From: Zygophlyctis sp. KS116
Taxonomy: Eukaryota; Chytridiomycota
Assembly: GCA_054661495.1 (NCBI GenBank)
Contig: BAAFSQ010000013.1
Span: 20,506-84,505 of the forward strand
Reading direction: 5' to 3'
DNA: 64,000 nucleotides
Numbering within the stretch: the stretch's first letter is position 1; every line of letters begins with the position of its first letter. Below the pieces are notes generated by a model that did not search any database, had not been told where the DNA came from, and saw only the letters and a list, made by a program, of their open reading frames with translations. Positions 13,830 through 24,364 of this stretch are shown here, one piece after another. The position numbers and the translations under genes are program-made.

Positions 13830-16800
13830 CTATCGACTAATGAAATCAACTTTCCATTTGGATTGTTGCAGAATAGGTGGCGTTTTCTGCTCTGGAATTT
13901 CAGTTAATGACATGGGATCGTTGATCCATTTAGATTTGATTTCATCCAGCGTCAGCTTATTGACTTCAATAAATATTTCTGGAATAGATTCCTTCATTAG
14001 ATCAATTAAATCACTAAACTCGGTTTGTAAAGCTTTCGCTTCTGAAAAGTATCCATGAACAATCATAAATCGAATGCGACCTCCGACGTCAACTAGAAAG
14101 TTATTTGCCAACTTATGATTTACCTTGGAGATCATTTCCTTTCTCAATATGTTTTCTGAGTGATTCTGTTAGGAATTCTTCTTGGAATGCTTCAACCTTT
14201 CCAGCTGCCTTTTTTCTCTCCATCTTACGCTTTTGCTTCGCAGTTCGAGCTGTTCTTGAAGACATATTCGAAAGAGAAGTCCCTGAAATAAATGTAGTAG
14301 CCATAGAAGAAGTGTCAGATTGAAGATCAATATTTTCTAGATTTGGATCATTAGCAAACTCCTTTTTTCTAGCATTTTTCTTTCTAACTTGAGATATTCT
14401 TTCTTTATCTCTCTTAAAACTGGTAGACAAGTCATAGATATCATCCCGTAAATATTTTAATGATTCTAGCATTTTTGGCTGGATTAAATTTTTCATTACT
14501 TCTGGAATATTGTGCTTCATACCAATTCGAACGGCTTCATTCCAGTATCCCCCTAGAGATAGTATTTCGATTGCTAAACTGATATCCGATTGATAATCCA
14601 TCGCAACACGAGCTGCGTGATGGTGCTTATTAGCTTCCAACAGACTTTTGATGATTTCAGATCCCATTTTGAATAATTCTTCGTCAGAATAGTTGAGTAT
14701 ATGTGCTACTGTAAATGCTTCTTGCCATGATAATGATTTCTTGTAACAATCTAATGACTTACTTTCATTCTTCGCAAGCAAATACAAAGCTGCAGCTTCT
14801 TCGAACTCTTCATTTGTTTCTAAATATTCCGCATAATGTATTAGAGCCCTAAAATAGTTTCTCTGGTCATTAGCAAAAATGTCCAACGCAGGCTTATATA
14901 GGCCGTGCTGTTTGATATAGTCAAATGACTTTTCGATGTCGCCTAGAATTTAATACAATATAGCTTACCAGAAAGGACTAAGTTTTTTAACGCCTTTTCA
15001 AAACGACCGAGGTGATCGTCAATTGTAAACCGTTGCAAATTTTCTTCCAGTTTCTTCAAACTGTTTAGAAATTGTAGGTAATCCCTAGGATCCTTTTTAT
15101 TAAATATTTAGAAAAAATTACCTTTTGTGAGTTTTGAGCGACCATAACTACGAGTTCAAAATCGTAGACACCCAGGGCGAAATCAAAGAGTTTATTGGGA
15201 TCAGCTAGAAATATCAGATATTTAATTGCTTCGTCGGCATATTCTGCACCTTTTGTTTCTTTCAAGTTTAGGATTTTCCTTGTGGCGTTTTCGAGATCTG
15301 GCGGTGATTTTTTTGACAAGCCAGTCAAGATTGAAGTGGTGTATTTATCTTCATTTAAACTTTCTAAAGTAGAAACGATTAAATCACATACAATATTGGT
15401 TTTTTCACTCGCGTCCAAGCCATTATCGCCATTTTCAAAACTACTCTTGTAAATCGTTTGGGTCACATTTTCATTCTTCAAAGAAGCTATCAAAAGATTA
15501 ATATGTTCCGGATTTTCAATTTGTCCCAAAACGATCCTAATATCTCTAACAAAGGCTTCCATGTCATAATCAATCAATAAATTAAGATCAAGGCGATTTT
15601 TTCGACAAATCAAGAATGCTGGCAAATATTCCTTATTTTTCAAAAGAGACTTAATTTGTTCCAACAGTAGGGCACGTGGGCAAACTGTCTCCAAATTTCC
15701 TCTTGGCATTTGGAAAATAATTTTAGTATCATCTGGAAGGGCGATTACTATTTGCGATCCTATTTCTACTCTTCGAAGTTGATCATTGTAAGGAGACGGA
15801 TCCATTGTATCTAAATCAACATCTAAATAAGTCAACCAAGTGCGTACACATACCTTGAAAACTTGCTTTCCTGGGTAACAAGCATAACTTATGTGAAAAA
15901 GTTGTATAAAGAATATGTCGATTGTGTAAAAAATAGGATGTACATTCTGAAGAAAGTAGCTTCTGATTAAAATAGAGCTTATTGGACTCTGTAAGCCCTA
16001 TATAAGCAACTTCTGAGTTTTCCATCCCAACAGTCAGTGAAGTAAACCAAGAGCAAACTTCTGGGAAAGATTCGCAGCACATTTTGGATATTGTAGTTTC
16101 GGCACCTATTTCCAATTCGAAAATCATTCCTTCTTCGTCAAGTACAAGTATATGACCTAGGCTGCTAATGTGTAGACGAACCACGTTCTGATGACTGACA
16201 CGAACTAATTCTCTGTTGGTCACATAAACTTTTGACTCTTCTTCCTTAATTTTTAACACAAGCACCCCATCATAACCTTCATTCTTATGGTGAACAATAG
16301 CTACGACGAGATCTTTTCTCGCCCAATGTACTTGTCGATAATGAAAAGATTCTTGATCTTTAAGACTCAAAGTCCCTATCAATATTGGTAATTGAATTTT
16401 CGGACAATCAATTTGACTTTTGAAAAAATATAGCTGGTCATCATTCAACATAACACATATATCATCACCATTACCAGTTCCTAGGAAAGAAACATGTGAT
16501 ATAGGTCGTGGTAGTTCAAGAGATAATGAAGACATTGGCGGAGGTACATTTTGAATCCTAAACGGAGTCATCTTTAGAGAGCTCCCATCTACAACTGCTA
16601 CTGTTCCGGGGTTTTCTGAAGTTAAGCTTGTGCTAACATATACGTCCTTTACAAACTTCATTCGATGATAAATTCCAGAAACTGTAACATAGTGAATTAA
16701 TAAAGGCTGTAAAGGATCCCAATAAAATTTCAATAAACCATCAGAGGAATTAAACGTTATCGAATGTTTTAAATACCAATGATAGTTACCAGAGCTCCAA

Positions 16801-17769
16801 AATTGCAACTCTAAATTTTAATAAAGCCCATAACATACCATATGAATTTAAAGAAGGAATAAAAATTTGTAGTGCAAGTCCAGTTGAATCACAATTCCAT
16901 GAAACTTCATTAACAATACAGTCGCTTGTTCGCAAAGAAAATTCTCGATGTTTCAAACCATTTTTTTCAATTAAAACAATATTATGAAGATTTGGTAGTT
17001 TTTGGGATGAAGTGATCCAATTTCCACTAGGTCTCCAAGCAACTGCATGCTCAAGACTTGATAACTTTATGTAAAATCCAAAAATTAATATTTACCTCTT
17101 CACTCTCTGAATGCAATCCACCCATTCTATTATAAACCTTTAAAGATCTTCTATCTCCTTTAACAAATGATACTACAAAATATTCTGCATCTGCTCTCCA
17201 AGAAACTCTAATATTCCCATCATCATTTTCAGAAAGTTTCCCAACTGATTTAACAAGTGCAGCAGCCTTTCCTTCTGATCCATGAAACTGAGTTTCCTTT
17301 TTTCCCCAACCTAGAGCCACTAAATTTTCTAATGGAACCGAATCATTATCCAAGTCTGATTCATTTAAAACCTGAAAATCTGGAGATAACAATATCAGTT
17401 TATTTTCTCCAGTAATAATCACAATGACGGATTCATCCGGACTCCATTGAAAAACCTATTATAATAAGTAATTTTAAATTGTAATACCTTTATGCCCATA
17501 TCAATCTCACCCATTTTTGACCATGTCTGATCAGTATATGTAAATATTTCATTTGTAGTTGCAATAACCCAGATCCCATCAATGACAAGAAAATAAAAAG
17601 AAATAATATCTTTTATAAAATGTGGCACCTCAATGACAGAGTTTGCATTTTTAGAAAATATCCGATCGCCTGCCTTTGAAAGAAACCAAATGTTTCCATC
17701 CCCATCAAATGACATGAGTGATGCATTATTATGTGATTGGGAGTATGAATGCACTGTCCAACTTTTCAT
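13830..17769 (-). CDS. ELP1: Elongator complex protein 1 (IKI3/ELP1)
   Basis: Scaffold subunit of Elongator, which makes the cm5/mcm5 modification on wobble uridines of tRNA. The WD40-like half is recognisable by LGWGKKETQFHGSEGKAAA and WSSGNYHWYLKH; the solenoid half by [49 protein letters not shown], YAEYL...AALYL and the C-terminal QQSKWKVDF. At least eight introns of 26-32 nt were resolved, including ones near 15835, 15115, 14960 and 14120. About 1230 residues, near the usual 1300. The start is the ATG at 17769 (MKSWTVHSYSQSH); the upstream frame has no ATG. Divergent from LSM7 with 92 bp between start codons. Confidence 0.93.
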
Positions 17770-17796
17770 CTTGCAGACTATTGAGGGTTTCAATTG

Positions 17797-17831
17797 CAAA
17801 ATTTGTAAAATTTGTAAAATTTGTAAAATTA
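17797..17831. repeat. Short tandem repeat AAATTTGT in the ELP1/LSM7 promoter
   Basis: Four copies of an AAAATTTGT unit lie between the two divergent start codons (ELP1 at 17769, LSM7 at 17862). Simple repeat; it may act as an AT-rich nucleosome-free stretch, which is inference. Confidence 0.6.
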
Positions 17832-17861
17832 TTAGTCTTAAAGGCTTATAAGATCCTTAAA

Positions 17862-18174
17862 ATGAAATCGCAAAAGAAAGCTCCGATTCTAGATCTGCAA
17901 AAGTATTTAGATCAGGAGATTCTGGTAAAATTCCAGGGTGGAAGGGTAATTCAAGGTACTCTAAAGGGATGGGATCCGCTGCAGAATCTAGTCTTGGATC
18001 AGGCGATCGAACTGATAAGAGATCCAAATGATGAATACAAATTACTTGATAAAAGTAGGAAATTGGGACTTGTAGTGTAATTTCTAAATTTCTAATTATA
18101 GATCTCGTGGACCTGCAGTATCTGCTATTTATCCCTTGAAAGGAACAGAGTCAATAGATAATCCATTTCTTTAA
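17862..18174 (+). CDS. LSM7: U6 snRNA-associated Sm-like protein LSm7
   Basis: Small Sm-fold protein of the LSm1-7 (mRNA decay) and LSm2-8 (U6 snRNA) rings. Sm1 motif: ILDLQKYLDQEILVKFQGGRVIQGTLKGWDPLQNLVLD; Sm2 follows the single intron as GLVVSRGPAVSAIYP. The intron at 18077-18101 (25 nt) must be removed to restore Sm2; otherwise a TAA follows GLVV at once. About 96 residues, the family size. The stop is 9 bp from the end of the convergent nucleotidyltransferase gene. Confidence 0.93.
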
Positions 18175-18183
18175 TGTTGACTC

Positions 18184-19425
18184 CTAATAAAATTTCATGA
18201 TAAGATTTAGAATTCCTTCATCGGATTCACTATTAGACCCACAAACTATTTTAGACGCTCTAATAAATTCTCCTCTAAATTCATATAAACTTTCTTTATC
18301 AAATGTTGTGCAAAGATTATAATATATATCTAGAATTAATAAAAAGAAATTATTACCTAACGGATGCTCAATACAAAACCAATATCGGTCTTTTACTCCT
18401 CGATGATTGACAATATGTTGATTCTCTTTTGTCCATCCTTTAGAATCTTTAGATAAAATAGATCCAGTTCTAATTGATAATACACCATGAACATATGGAA
18501 AATCAGAAGAAAAATACTTGAAAAATGCTACTAATAATTCTCCCAAACTTTCTGAATTTCTAGATTTCCATCCAAAATCTGTATATACACAGTTTTTAGA
18601 GCTGAAATTCTCTGTAAATTCTTGTAAAACTGGTAAAACTCCCCTATTTTGACATAGAAATAAAACTAGAAATATATATGTTGATCTTGGTAGAATTCCA
18701 AATGCTTTTTCTGTATAAATTCTAGTAGAAAACCAGTATTTGACTATTAATAGTAACTGATCAAATCTAGAATCCAAAAGAGAGTAAATTCTAAAAAGTT
18801 GAAGTAATTTTATACTAGATTTTGAGTCAAGTCCTAAATTAACTCTAAATCCTGAAAATGAATCTATACCAAAAATTAATGGAATTCGAGGCTTTTGAGG
18901 AATTCTAATAGACTTCATTCCTACTGAATTTGCTACATGTGCCAAAATATTAATAGATTCTAATGGAATTGTATAATTATCAGAGACTGAAATGATTATA
19001 TCCATATCAACTTCTAGTTTATCCCTAGAATTATTTGTAGAATTAAAATGATCAATACTACAGTTTGGAATGATGTCTTGAAATGATTTTTCAAGATATT
19101 TTAACAAATGTCTTTGGTTTTTTATAGCATCAATCGATGGCGTTTTTTCTGAAATTAACGAGTAGATTTCTCTATTTAGATTTTCAAAGAATGAGACTGT
19201 AAACCGACCATCAATACTTTTGAGTTTACACGACTTGATTTCATGCGCAATTGGCGCATCAGATTCAACCGTAGAATTACTTGAGAAATTAGAAATTCCA
19301 GACGGCGACCTTTGAAATACTAAATCAGAATTGAATGCATTAAAATAATTTGAATAGTCGCTAGTCGGAAGAGAAGAAGGAAAAGAAGAAATACGAGATC
19401 TTTTCCAGATATCCTGATTAATCAT
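18184..19425 (-). CDS. Cid1/TUT-like terminal nucleotidyltransferase (non-canonical poly(A) polymerase)
   Basis: Has the DMDIIISVSD strand carrying two catalytic aspartates of the Pol-beta nucleotidyltransferase fold, the LLQLFRIYSLLDSRFDQLLLIVKYWFSTR helical segment and the C-terminal PAP-associated signature IEHPL...LYEFRGEFIRASKIV. The usual GS doublet before the first aspartate is not evident; the residues there are NSTNNSRD, so the protein is divergent and activity is uncertain. The 27-nt segment 18330-18356 has intron ends and a multiple-of-three length: removing it gives IEHPLDIYYNLCTTF, closer to the family, while keeping it leaves the frame open. About 400 residues. Probably 3'-uridylation or oligoadenylation of RNA. 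Confidence 0.75.
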   Translation of the reverse strand: MINQDIWKRSRISSFPSSLPTSDYSNYFNAFNSDLVFQRSPSGISNFSSNSTVESDAPIAHEIKSCKLKSIDGRFTVSFFENLNREIYSLISEKTPSIDAIKNQRHLLKYLEKSFQDIIPNCSIDHFNSTNNSRDKLEVDMDIIISVSDNYTIPLESINILAHVANSVGMKSIRIPQKPRIPLIFGIDSFSGFRVNLGLDSKSSIKLLQLFRIYSLLDSRFDQLLLIVKYWFSTRIYTEKAFGILPRSTYIFLVLFLCQNRGVLPVLQEFTENFSSKNCVYTDFGWKSRNSESLGELLVAFFKYFSSDFPYVHGVLSIRTGSILSKDSKGWTKENQHIVNHRGVKDRYWFCIEHPLGNNFFLLILDIYYNLCTTFDKESLYEFRGEFIRASKIVCGSNSESDEGILNLIMKFY

Positions 19426-19435
19426 TCTCTTTGGA

Positions 19436-19545
19436 GTCTGGCAAGTATTTAATGACGTCGTTGACTGAATACGCGGGAAGTTTCTCCGGATCGACTGTTT
19501 GGGCTACCGGCTGTACAACTAATCTAAATTCTATATTAAATTTGA
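19436..19545. other. GC-rich island between cyclin L and nucleotidyltransferase genes
   Basis: Local base composition is clearly richer in GC than the neighbours. The minus strand has a frame of about 40 codons (…LVVQPVAQTVDPEKLP, AYSVNDVIKYLPDSK) with coding-like character but no ATG and no GT donor that would link it to the cyclin gene. It overlaps the start codon of the nucleotidyltransferase. It could be a missed exon, a small gene or an RNA; I cannot decide. Confidence 0.35.
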
Positions 19546-19547
19546 AA

Positions 19548-20371
19548 TCAAGAATATTTATTCTTTAATAAATCCCTTAATGATCGAGATAAATCCCTTT
19601 TATAAAGATGTTTGATTACATTAGATATATCCTCCAAATCTTTTAAAGCAACATCAAACAAAATATGCCATTTTGGATGTAATACAAAAGAATGAGTTTC
19701 ACATGATAAATATATTACTGCACATGCTATAGTTACTGTTGTATAAGTCACATAAATATGTGTTAATAATGCATCATTTAAATAATTAATGCATGATTGA
19801 ACAATTTCAGATTTAGTAATCAGACCTAAAGAATTCATAATATTGAGTAAAAATCCATGAGGATGTGAGACAGAGACTTTAAAGCCTAAATTTATCAATA
19901 TTATCAATTCTGAATTTTCCATTTTTTCCTTGTAATTATAGTAATCATTTGATTGTGTAGATACTATTTTTAAATTTACATTAAAGTCTTACATTGTTTA
20001 AATTTATCGTGTATTTTTTCCATTTCCTTTTCATCCAATTTTAAAGATTCATCAAATTGAATTACATAATCAAATACTTTAATGAGATCCCTTGTAGAGA
20101 TTTGATTTTCTTCAATCTTACAAGCTAAAAAAAGACATCCAAGACTAATCTGAAAAGGATCATATCTGATTAGACTTTTTACATAATAAAATCTCTGAAA
20201 CAAGATTTGAGCAGTTGCAGAAGTAGATTGTTTTAATTTTAATATTATTGCAGATCTCTGTATTAATAAACATGATTTAGCTCTAATCTTCCATTCTAAT
20301 TCATAATCTAGATCATTGGAAGATGGGGATTTTCTGAATTGGGAAATAGACACTAATGTATTTGGCAGCAT
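19548..20371 (-). CDS. Cyclin L-like cyclin (transcription/splicing CDK partner)
   Basis: Cyclin box with the L-type signatures RAKSCLLIQRSAIILKLKQSTSATAQILFQRFYY (first fold) and SLGCLFLACKIEENQ. The second fold is GFLLNIMNSLGL...AVIYLSCE. One 29-nt intron beginning inside the KQ codon region near 19985 joins KFKQ to LSTQSNDYYNYKEKMENSEL, restoring one frame across two open segments. About 265 residues, without the RS tail of animal cyclin L. Such cyclins pair with CDK10/11-like kinases in pre-mRNA processing; Ctk2-like function is the main alternative. Confidence 0.78.
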
Positions 20372-20459
20372 TTCTAATTTCTAATTTCTAATATTTTGCA
20401 CTCAACTTGCAAGTTGTAGGCCTTTTGTTAGATCTGGGTCGAGGCCAGTACTCAATAGT

Positions 20460-20709
20460 CTATTTAAATCCCAAGTTTTCAAAATCATCAGTCACCATGA
20501 GATCATTATCCATTCTGCATTTTAAATATTCCCTTGATAATTCTCTACATTTTCCTTTTTTTTTAATGCAGTCAATATATGCTAATACTAAATGTTTACA
20601 CTTTCCTTCTAGATCAAGAGGAAACGCACCTCTTTCAGGTGGGATGGGAGGAGCTACACCGGATAAACTAGGATTTAATAAAGAAGAAAAACCTGGAACC
20701 AATAGGCAT
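20460..20709 (-). CDS. COX19: COX19, twin CX9C cytochrome c oxidase assembly factor
   Basis: Mitochondrial intermembrane-space copper/redox protein needed for complex IV assembly. Signature [16 protein letters not shown] is followed by twin CX9C helices ([11 protein letters not shown] and [11 protein letters not shown]) and the ENLGF C-terminus typical of COX19. The start ATG at 20709 (MPIGS) is found only after removing a 25-nt intron (donor GTTTTT, acceptor CCTAG); without splicing no ATG is available. About 75 residues. Confidence 0.9.
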
Positions 20710-20789
20710 GATTTAACTCTTAAATACCCTAAACTAAAAGTGACAAAGTCTTTCTAATATAAATACTAATGATTTCCTAATTTTCCTAA

Positions 20790-20830
20790 GATTTTGAGTT
20801 TTTTGAGTTTTGAGTTTTGAGTTTTGAGAA
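20790..20830. repeat. GAGTTTT tandem repeat upstream of LTO1
   Basis: Five imperfect copies of GAGTTTT[TT] end about 50 bp before the LTO1 start codon. Simple repeat in the promoter shared with COX19. Confidence 0.6.
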
Positions 20831-20880
20831 CAGATAAGAGACATGGAAAAGTTTCAAAGATAAAATTTAAAAAAATTATA

Positions 20881-21216
20881 ATGGAAATGGACTATTCTCA
20901 AGGATTCTCTCAAGGAATGCAAGTACAAAGAGAAAAAGCTTATTCTCAGGGAATAGAACAAGGAGAAAAACTGGCTGCTAAAATTGGATTTTATATAGGA
21001 TTCTGTTTAGAAATTAGTCAAAAATGTGATGAGAAAAGTAGACTTAAAATTCAGATATTTTTAGAAAAATTAAATAATTTCACTCCAAATTTGAAGACAC
21101 TGGATGATGATCTCTTACATATTGATTTGGAATTTAGAAAAATTCAATCAAATTTCAGGAAAAACTTGAAAATCTCTGCTCCAAATGTACTTGATATATC
21201 TAGTGAAACTTGGTAA
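20881..21216 (+). CDS. LTO1: LTO1/ORAOV1-like ABCE1 iron-sulfur maturation adaptor
   Basis: With Yae1, Lto1 recruits the ribosome-recycling factor ABCE1/Rli1 to the cytosolic iron-sulfur targeting complex. The deca-GX3 motif is visible: SQGFSQGMQ, SQGIEQGEKLAAKIGFYIGF. The protein ends in ETW; a C-terminal Trp after an acidic or polar residue is the known peptide that binds the CIA targeting complex, and here the last three residues fit it loosely. Intronless, about 111 residues. The start is the ATG at 20881 (MEMDYSQG). The stop is 7 bp from the end of the convergent cyclophilin gene. Confidence 0.82.
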   Translation: MEMDYSQGFSQGMQVQREKAYSQGIEQGEKLAAKIGFYIGFCLEISQKCDEKSRLKIQIFLEKLNNFTPNLKTLDDDLLHIDLEFRKIQSNFRKNLKISAPNVLDISSETW

Positions 21217-21223
21217 TTACTCT

Positions 21224-22321
21224 CTATCTCCTTTTATCTCGTCCTATAGATCTATCTCTAGATCTTTTTCTAGATTCATACTTTGAATGACTTCTTCTTG
21301 GGGATCTGCTATATCTTCTTGGGGATCTACTTTTACTATGTCTCCTAGGTGATCTATCTCTAAATCTTTTATAAGGATCTCCTCTAAACGAATCAGGCTT
21401 ATTAAATTTCAAATTTCCTCTTCCTTTGACTCTACGTCCGTCGCAATCTTTTTCTATAGCTTTTACAGGTTTCCAATTTGGATCTCGTCCTCCCCTGTCT
21501 AGATAAGATTTAGGTTCATTAAAATGAGGGACTTGTACAGATGGGAATTCATAATCAGAGTCAAAGAGTTCATTGTCTTCTGAAAGAGCACCCTCCTCTT
21601 CAATAGTAGCTTCAACTTTTAGGTCTTTAGTTTCAGGAATGAGTTCTTGCTCGACATCATGGTCAGAAAATCCAATTTTTGATCCCTTTTTAACTTGGTT
21701 TTCATAATCTTCATCTTTTACTATAATTTCTTCTTGTTTTAGAGAATCTTGCTTTAAAGATTCCTCCTTTAAAACCTTTTTTTTACGAATTAATTCACCA
21801 CAATTAGAAATTACAACTCTTGATTCAGGATAGAAGTCTTCATTTGTAGAAAGTTTTTCAATCTCTTTTATACACTCAAATCCAGAAATTACATGTCCAA
21901 AGACAACAGCTTCTCCATTTAAATGTGGAGCAGGCTCTGTAGTTATAAAAAATTGCGATCCATTAGCATCCTTCCCCTTGTTTGCCATTGCCACTAACCA
22001 TGGTTGTTCAAATTCACCCAATTCCTCATCTTCAAAAAGACCGCCATAGATTGACTCCCCACCAGATCCCAGACTGACATCTCCACCCTGTATCATGAAC
22101 CCATCCACCACTCTATGAAAATTAGAATCCTTGTACCAAAGTCTAGTTCCATTTGAAGAAATTCCTTTTTCTCCAGTGCATAAACACTTGAAATTATAAA
22201 CAGTTTTTGGGACTTTTTCAAAAGTTTCAATAATGATTCTATAAACTAAAATTACTAGATTTAAGATACCTGGGCCTGCATCAATAGAAATATCTAGGAA
22301 AAATCGACTTGCCCCTTTCAT
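21224..22321 (-). CDS. Nuclear cyclophilin with RS-rich tail (PPIG/Cyp63-like)
   Basis: Peptidyl-prolyl cis-trans isomerase domain in the first 180 residues: FHRVVDGFMIQGGD, NGSQFFITT and AVVFGHVISG are present. The Trp of cyclophilin A that contacts cyclosporin is His here (APHLNGEAVVFGH). An acidic linker follows, then a C-terminal Ser/Arg region with SPRRYSRSPRRSHS units, so the protein probably joins splicing bodies. One 24-nt intron near 22250 joins DAGP to VYRIIIETFEK. About 355 residues. Convergent with LTO1. Confidence 0.9.
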   Translation of the reverse strand: MKGASRFFLDISIDAGPGILNLVILVYRIIIETFEKVPKTVYNFKCLCTGEKGISSNGTRLWYKDSNFHRVVDGFMIQGGDVSLGSGGESIYGGLFEDEELGEFEQPWLVAMANKGKDANGSQFFITTEPAPHLNGEAVVFGHVISGFECIKEIEKLSTNEDFYPESRVVISNCGELIRKKKVLKEESLKQDSLKQEEIIVKDEDYENQVKKGSKIGFSDHDVEQELIPETKDLKVEATIEEEGALSEDNELFDSDYEFPSVQVPHFNEPKSYLDRGGRDPNWKPVKAIEKDCDGRRVKGRGNLKFNKPDSFRGDPYKRFRDRSPRRHSKSRSPRRYSRSPRRSHSKYESRKRSRDRSIGRDKRR

Positions 22322-22431
22322 AATGTTCTAACACACCCCTTGAACATCTTGTACATTAGTCAACCTAAATCTACGCAGCTGCGCACTTGAATACAGGTCA
22401 GCGTTAGGTTTGTTTTTTTAAATTTGAAAAA

Positions 22432-22627
22432 ATGGCACATTCTGCAGTCTGGAACTCTCATCCCAAAAAGTATGGAAAAGGATCTCGTCAATGCCGAGTG
22501 TGTGCTCATCAAGCAGCTTTAATTAGAAAATATGATTTGAATATGTGTAGACAATGCTTTAGAGAATACTCTACTGCTATCGGATTCATAAAGGTAATTT
22601 AAAGATTATTCATTAAAGTATCGTTGA
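22432..22627 (+). CDS. RPS29: 40S ribosomal protein S29 (uS14)
   Basis: 56-residue zinc-ribbon ribosomal protein: [37 protein letters not shown], with the two CXXC pairs that bind zinc. One intron at 22594-22618 (25 nt) near the end gives the C-terminus GFIKYR. It is too short for ordinary ORF scans. Its stop lies 30 bp from the end of the convergent bZIP gene. The divergent cyclophilin start is 110 bp away. Confidence 0.95.
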
Positions 22628-22657
22628 AAAAAAGTGTTAAAATAAAATATTTTTTTT

Positions 22658-23434
22658 CTATAGATTATCACAATGGCAAGATTTTTTAAGTTGTCGTAAT
22701 TCGTCATTTGCCATTTGCAATTGAGTTTCTAATTCTTGAACTCTGATTGTTAGAGTATGATTTAACACTGTGGCTTCTTGTGCGTGCCTTTCCAAATCTT
22801 GTAGTAGAAACTTTCGTTTCTTTCGACAGCGTGAAGCTTTGTATAAATCCAAAAAAAATTTACCTGCTTGGCGATTTTTCTCTAATGTAATGCGACGTTT
22901 CTCTTCGCTGGACAAAATTTGACTATTTTTTTTCCTTTTATGGCCTCCAGTTGATGATTGATTGCTTCGTGAAGAACTTGAATGACTCAAATTTCCTTTA
23001 TAATACTCGTCATCTTTTTGATCTTTGATTTAATCTATTTTAATACCTGAAATTTTTAAACTAGAATTAGCAGTGGGACCCAAGGTTGCACTGGTTTCAG
23101 TACAAGAATAAGAGTCAAAAGAAATTTGTGGTCGCAAACTCTCAAATTCTTCAAATCCTCCACAACCTTGAATTAGAACGCGAATTATAGATTATACCAG
23201 GATTTGGAGCTACATGATGAGCATGTTCAAATGGGAATTCATGATGATGGACTATAGATGGTGCTGACATGGAGTGATGTGCGTCTGTGTAATTTCCTTC
23301 AAACATATCTGTAATCGTAAACGCGAAAATTACCTGGTCCAAACTGAAAGGCTGGATAATCATTAATATATCTGGAGGTATCATTATCAAGGCCTACTTT
23401 TATATCATTTTGTAGAATAGGATACCCTGCATTC
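22658..23434 (-). CDS. bZIP transcription factor, ATF/CREB class (5' end unresolved)
   Basis: The basic region is rebuilt by removing a 27-nt intron near 22840-22865: EKNRQAASRCRKKRK, the NxxAAxxCR consensus, followed by a leucine-zipper coiled coil (LLQDLERHAQEATVLNHTLTIRVQELETQL). The upstream exons encode a His/Ser/Pro-rich activation region (HHSMSAPSIVHHHEFPFEHAHH) and GCGGFEEFESLRPQISFDS, joined by further 24-31 nt introns. If the basic-region intron is kept, the DNA-binding surface is destroyed although the frame stays open, a possible regulatory switch. I could not find the start codon; the frame is open to an AG acceptor at about 23434. Confidence 0.8.
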
Positions 23435-23613
23435 CTATGTATTATTTAGAATTATCAATTTTCCTCGCGAAAAACAAAAGATTAAATTCCGATTGTAGAA
23501 AGAGATTCGGCAAATAAATTTCCTTAACAAATACAATTACTTTTATGTGAGATTTGACAAGATTTTCCATCCAAAGAATCATCTGCAAGTGGCCCTAGTC
23601 CAAGAATTTGAAA

Positions 23614-24324
23614 ATGACTTCTGATCAAGATCCTAGAAAACTTATACCTCAGCTATGCAATCAGTTTTATCATTTAGGATGGGTGACTGGAACGGGTGGT
23701 GGGATTTCTATTAGATCTGGTAATCGCATCTATATTGCTCCTTCTGGTGTTCAAAAAGAACGGATGGAATCTCATCACTTATATATATTAGATTTAGATC
23801 TAAATATAATAGAATCTCCTTCGCCGGCCTTGGGATTTAAGCCATCGCAATGCACTCCGCTATTCTTTAATGCATTTCAACTTAGAGATTCTGGTGCCTG
23901 CATTCATACACACTCTCAAAATGCAGTCATGGCGACTTTAATTTTTGATCGAGAATTTAGAATTACTCATCAGGAAATGATTAAAGGGATAAGAAGGGGA
24001 TCTTCAAAAACAAATTTAACATACTACGATACATGTGTAGTTCCGATTATAGAAAATACAGCTCAAGAAGAAGATTTGAAAGATAGAATGTTGCAAGCAA
24101 TGTTGAATTATCCTGATACAAATGCTGTTTTGGTAAGAAGGCATGGAGTATATGTTTGGGGTGAATCTTGGTAAAAATGATTTATTTATTGATTTAGGGA
24201 GAAGGCAAAGACTATGACTGAATGCTATGATTACTTGTTTGAGATCGCTTTAAAAATGAAAAGTATCAATATAGATCCTGAAAAAATCCCGGATTCTAGC
24301 GAATATAAACATTTGTGTCAATAA
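23614..24324 (+). CDS. MDE1: Methylthioribulose-1-phosphate dehydratase (APIP/MtnB/MDE1)
   Basis: Class II aldolase-fold enzyme of the methionine salvage pathway that dehydrates methylthioribulose-1-phosphate. Signatures: [13 protein letters not shown] near the N-terminus, SQCTPLFF, the metal-binding [22 protein letters not shown], and [13 protein letters not shown]. One 27-nt intron splits the GES-W codon and is followed by [20 protein letters not shown]. About 228 residues, the family size. The start is the ATG at 23614. The next gene (TMEM138) starts 40 bp after its stop on the same strand. Confidence 0.93.
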
Positions 24325-24364
24325 ATTGTTTTCGGACTAATAGATTATTTCCCTATTTATCACA

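Noticed and set aside
17633-17851. Plus-strand frame ending in KICKICKIC
   Set aside because: Antisense of ELP1 exon 1 continued through the AAATTTGT repeat; low complexity.
19450-19565. Plus-strand 38-codon frame MTSLTEYAGSFSG...
   Set aside because: Antisense of the GC-rich island with no other support; the opposite strand looks more coding-like.
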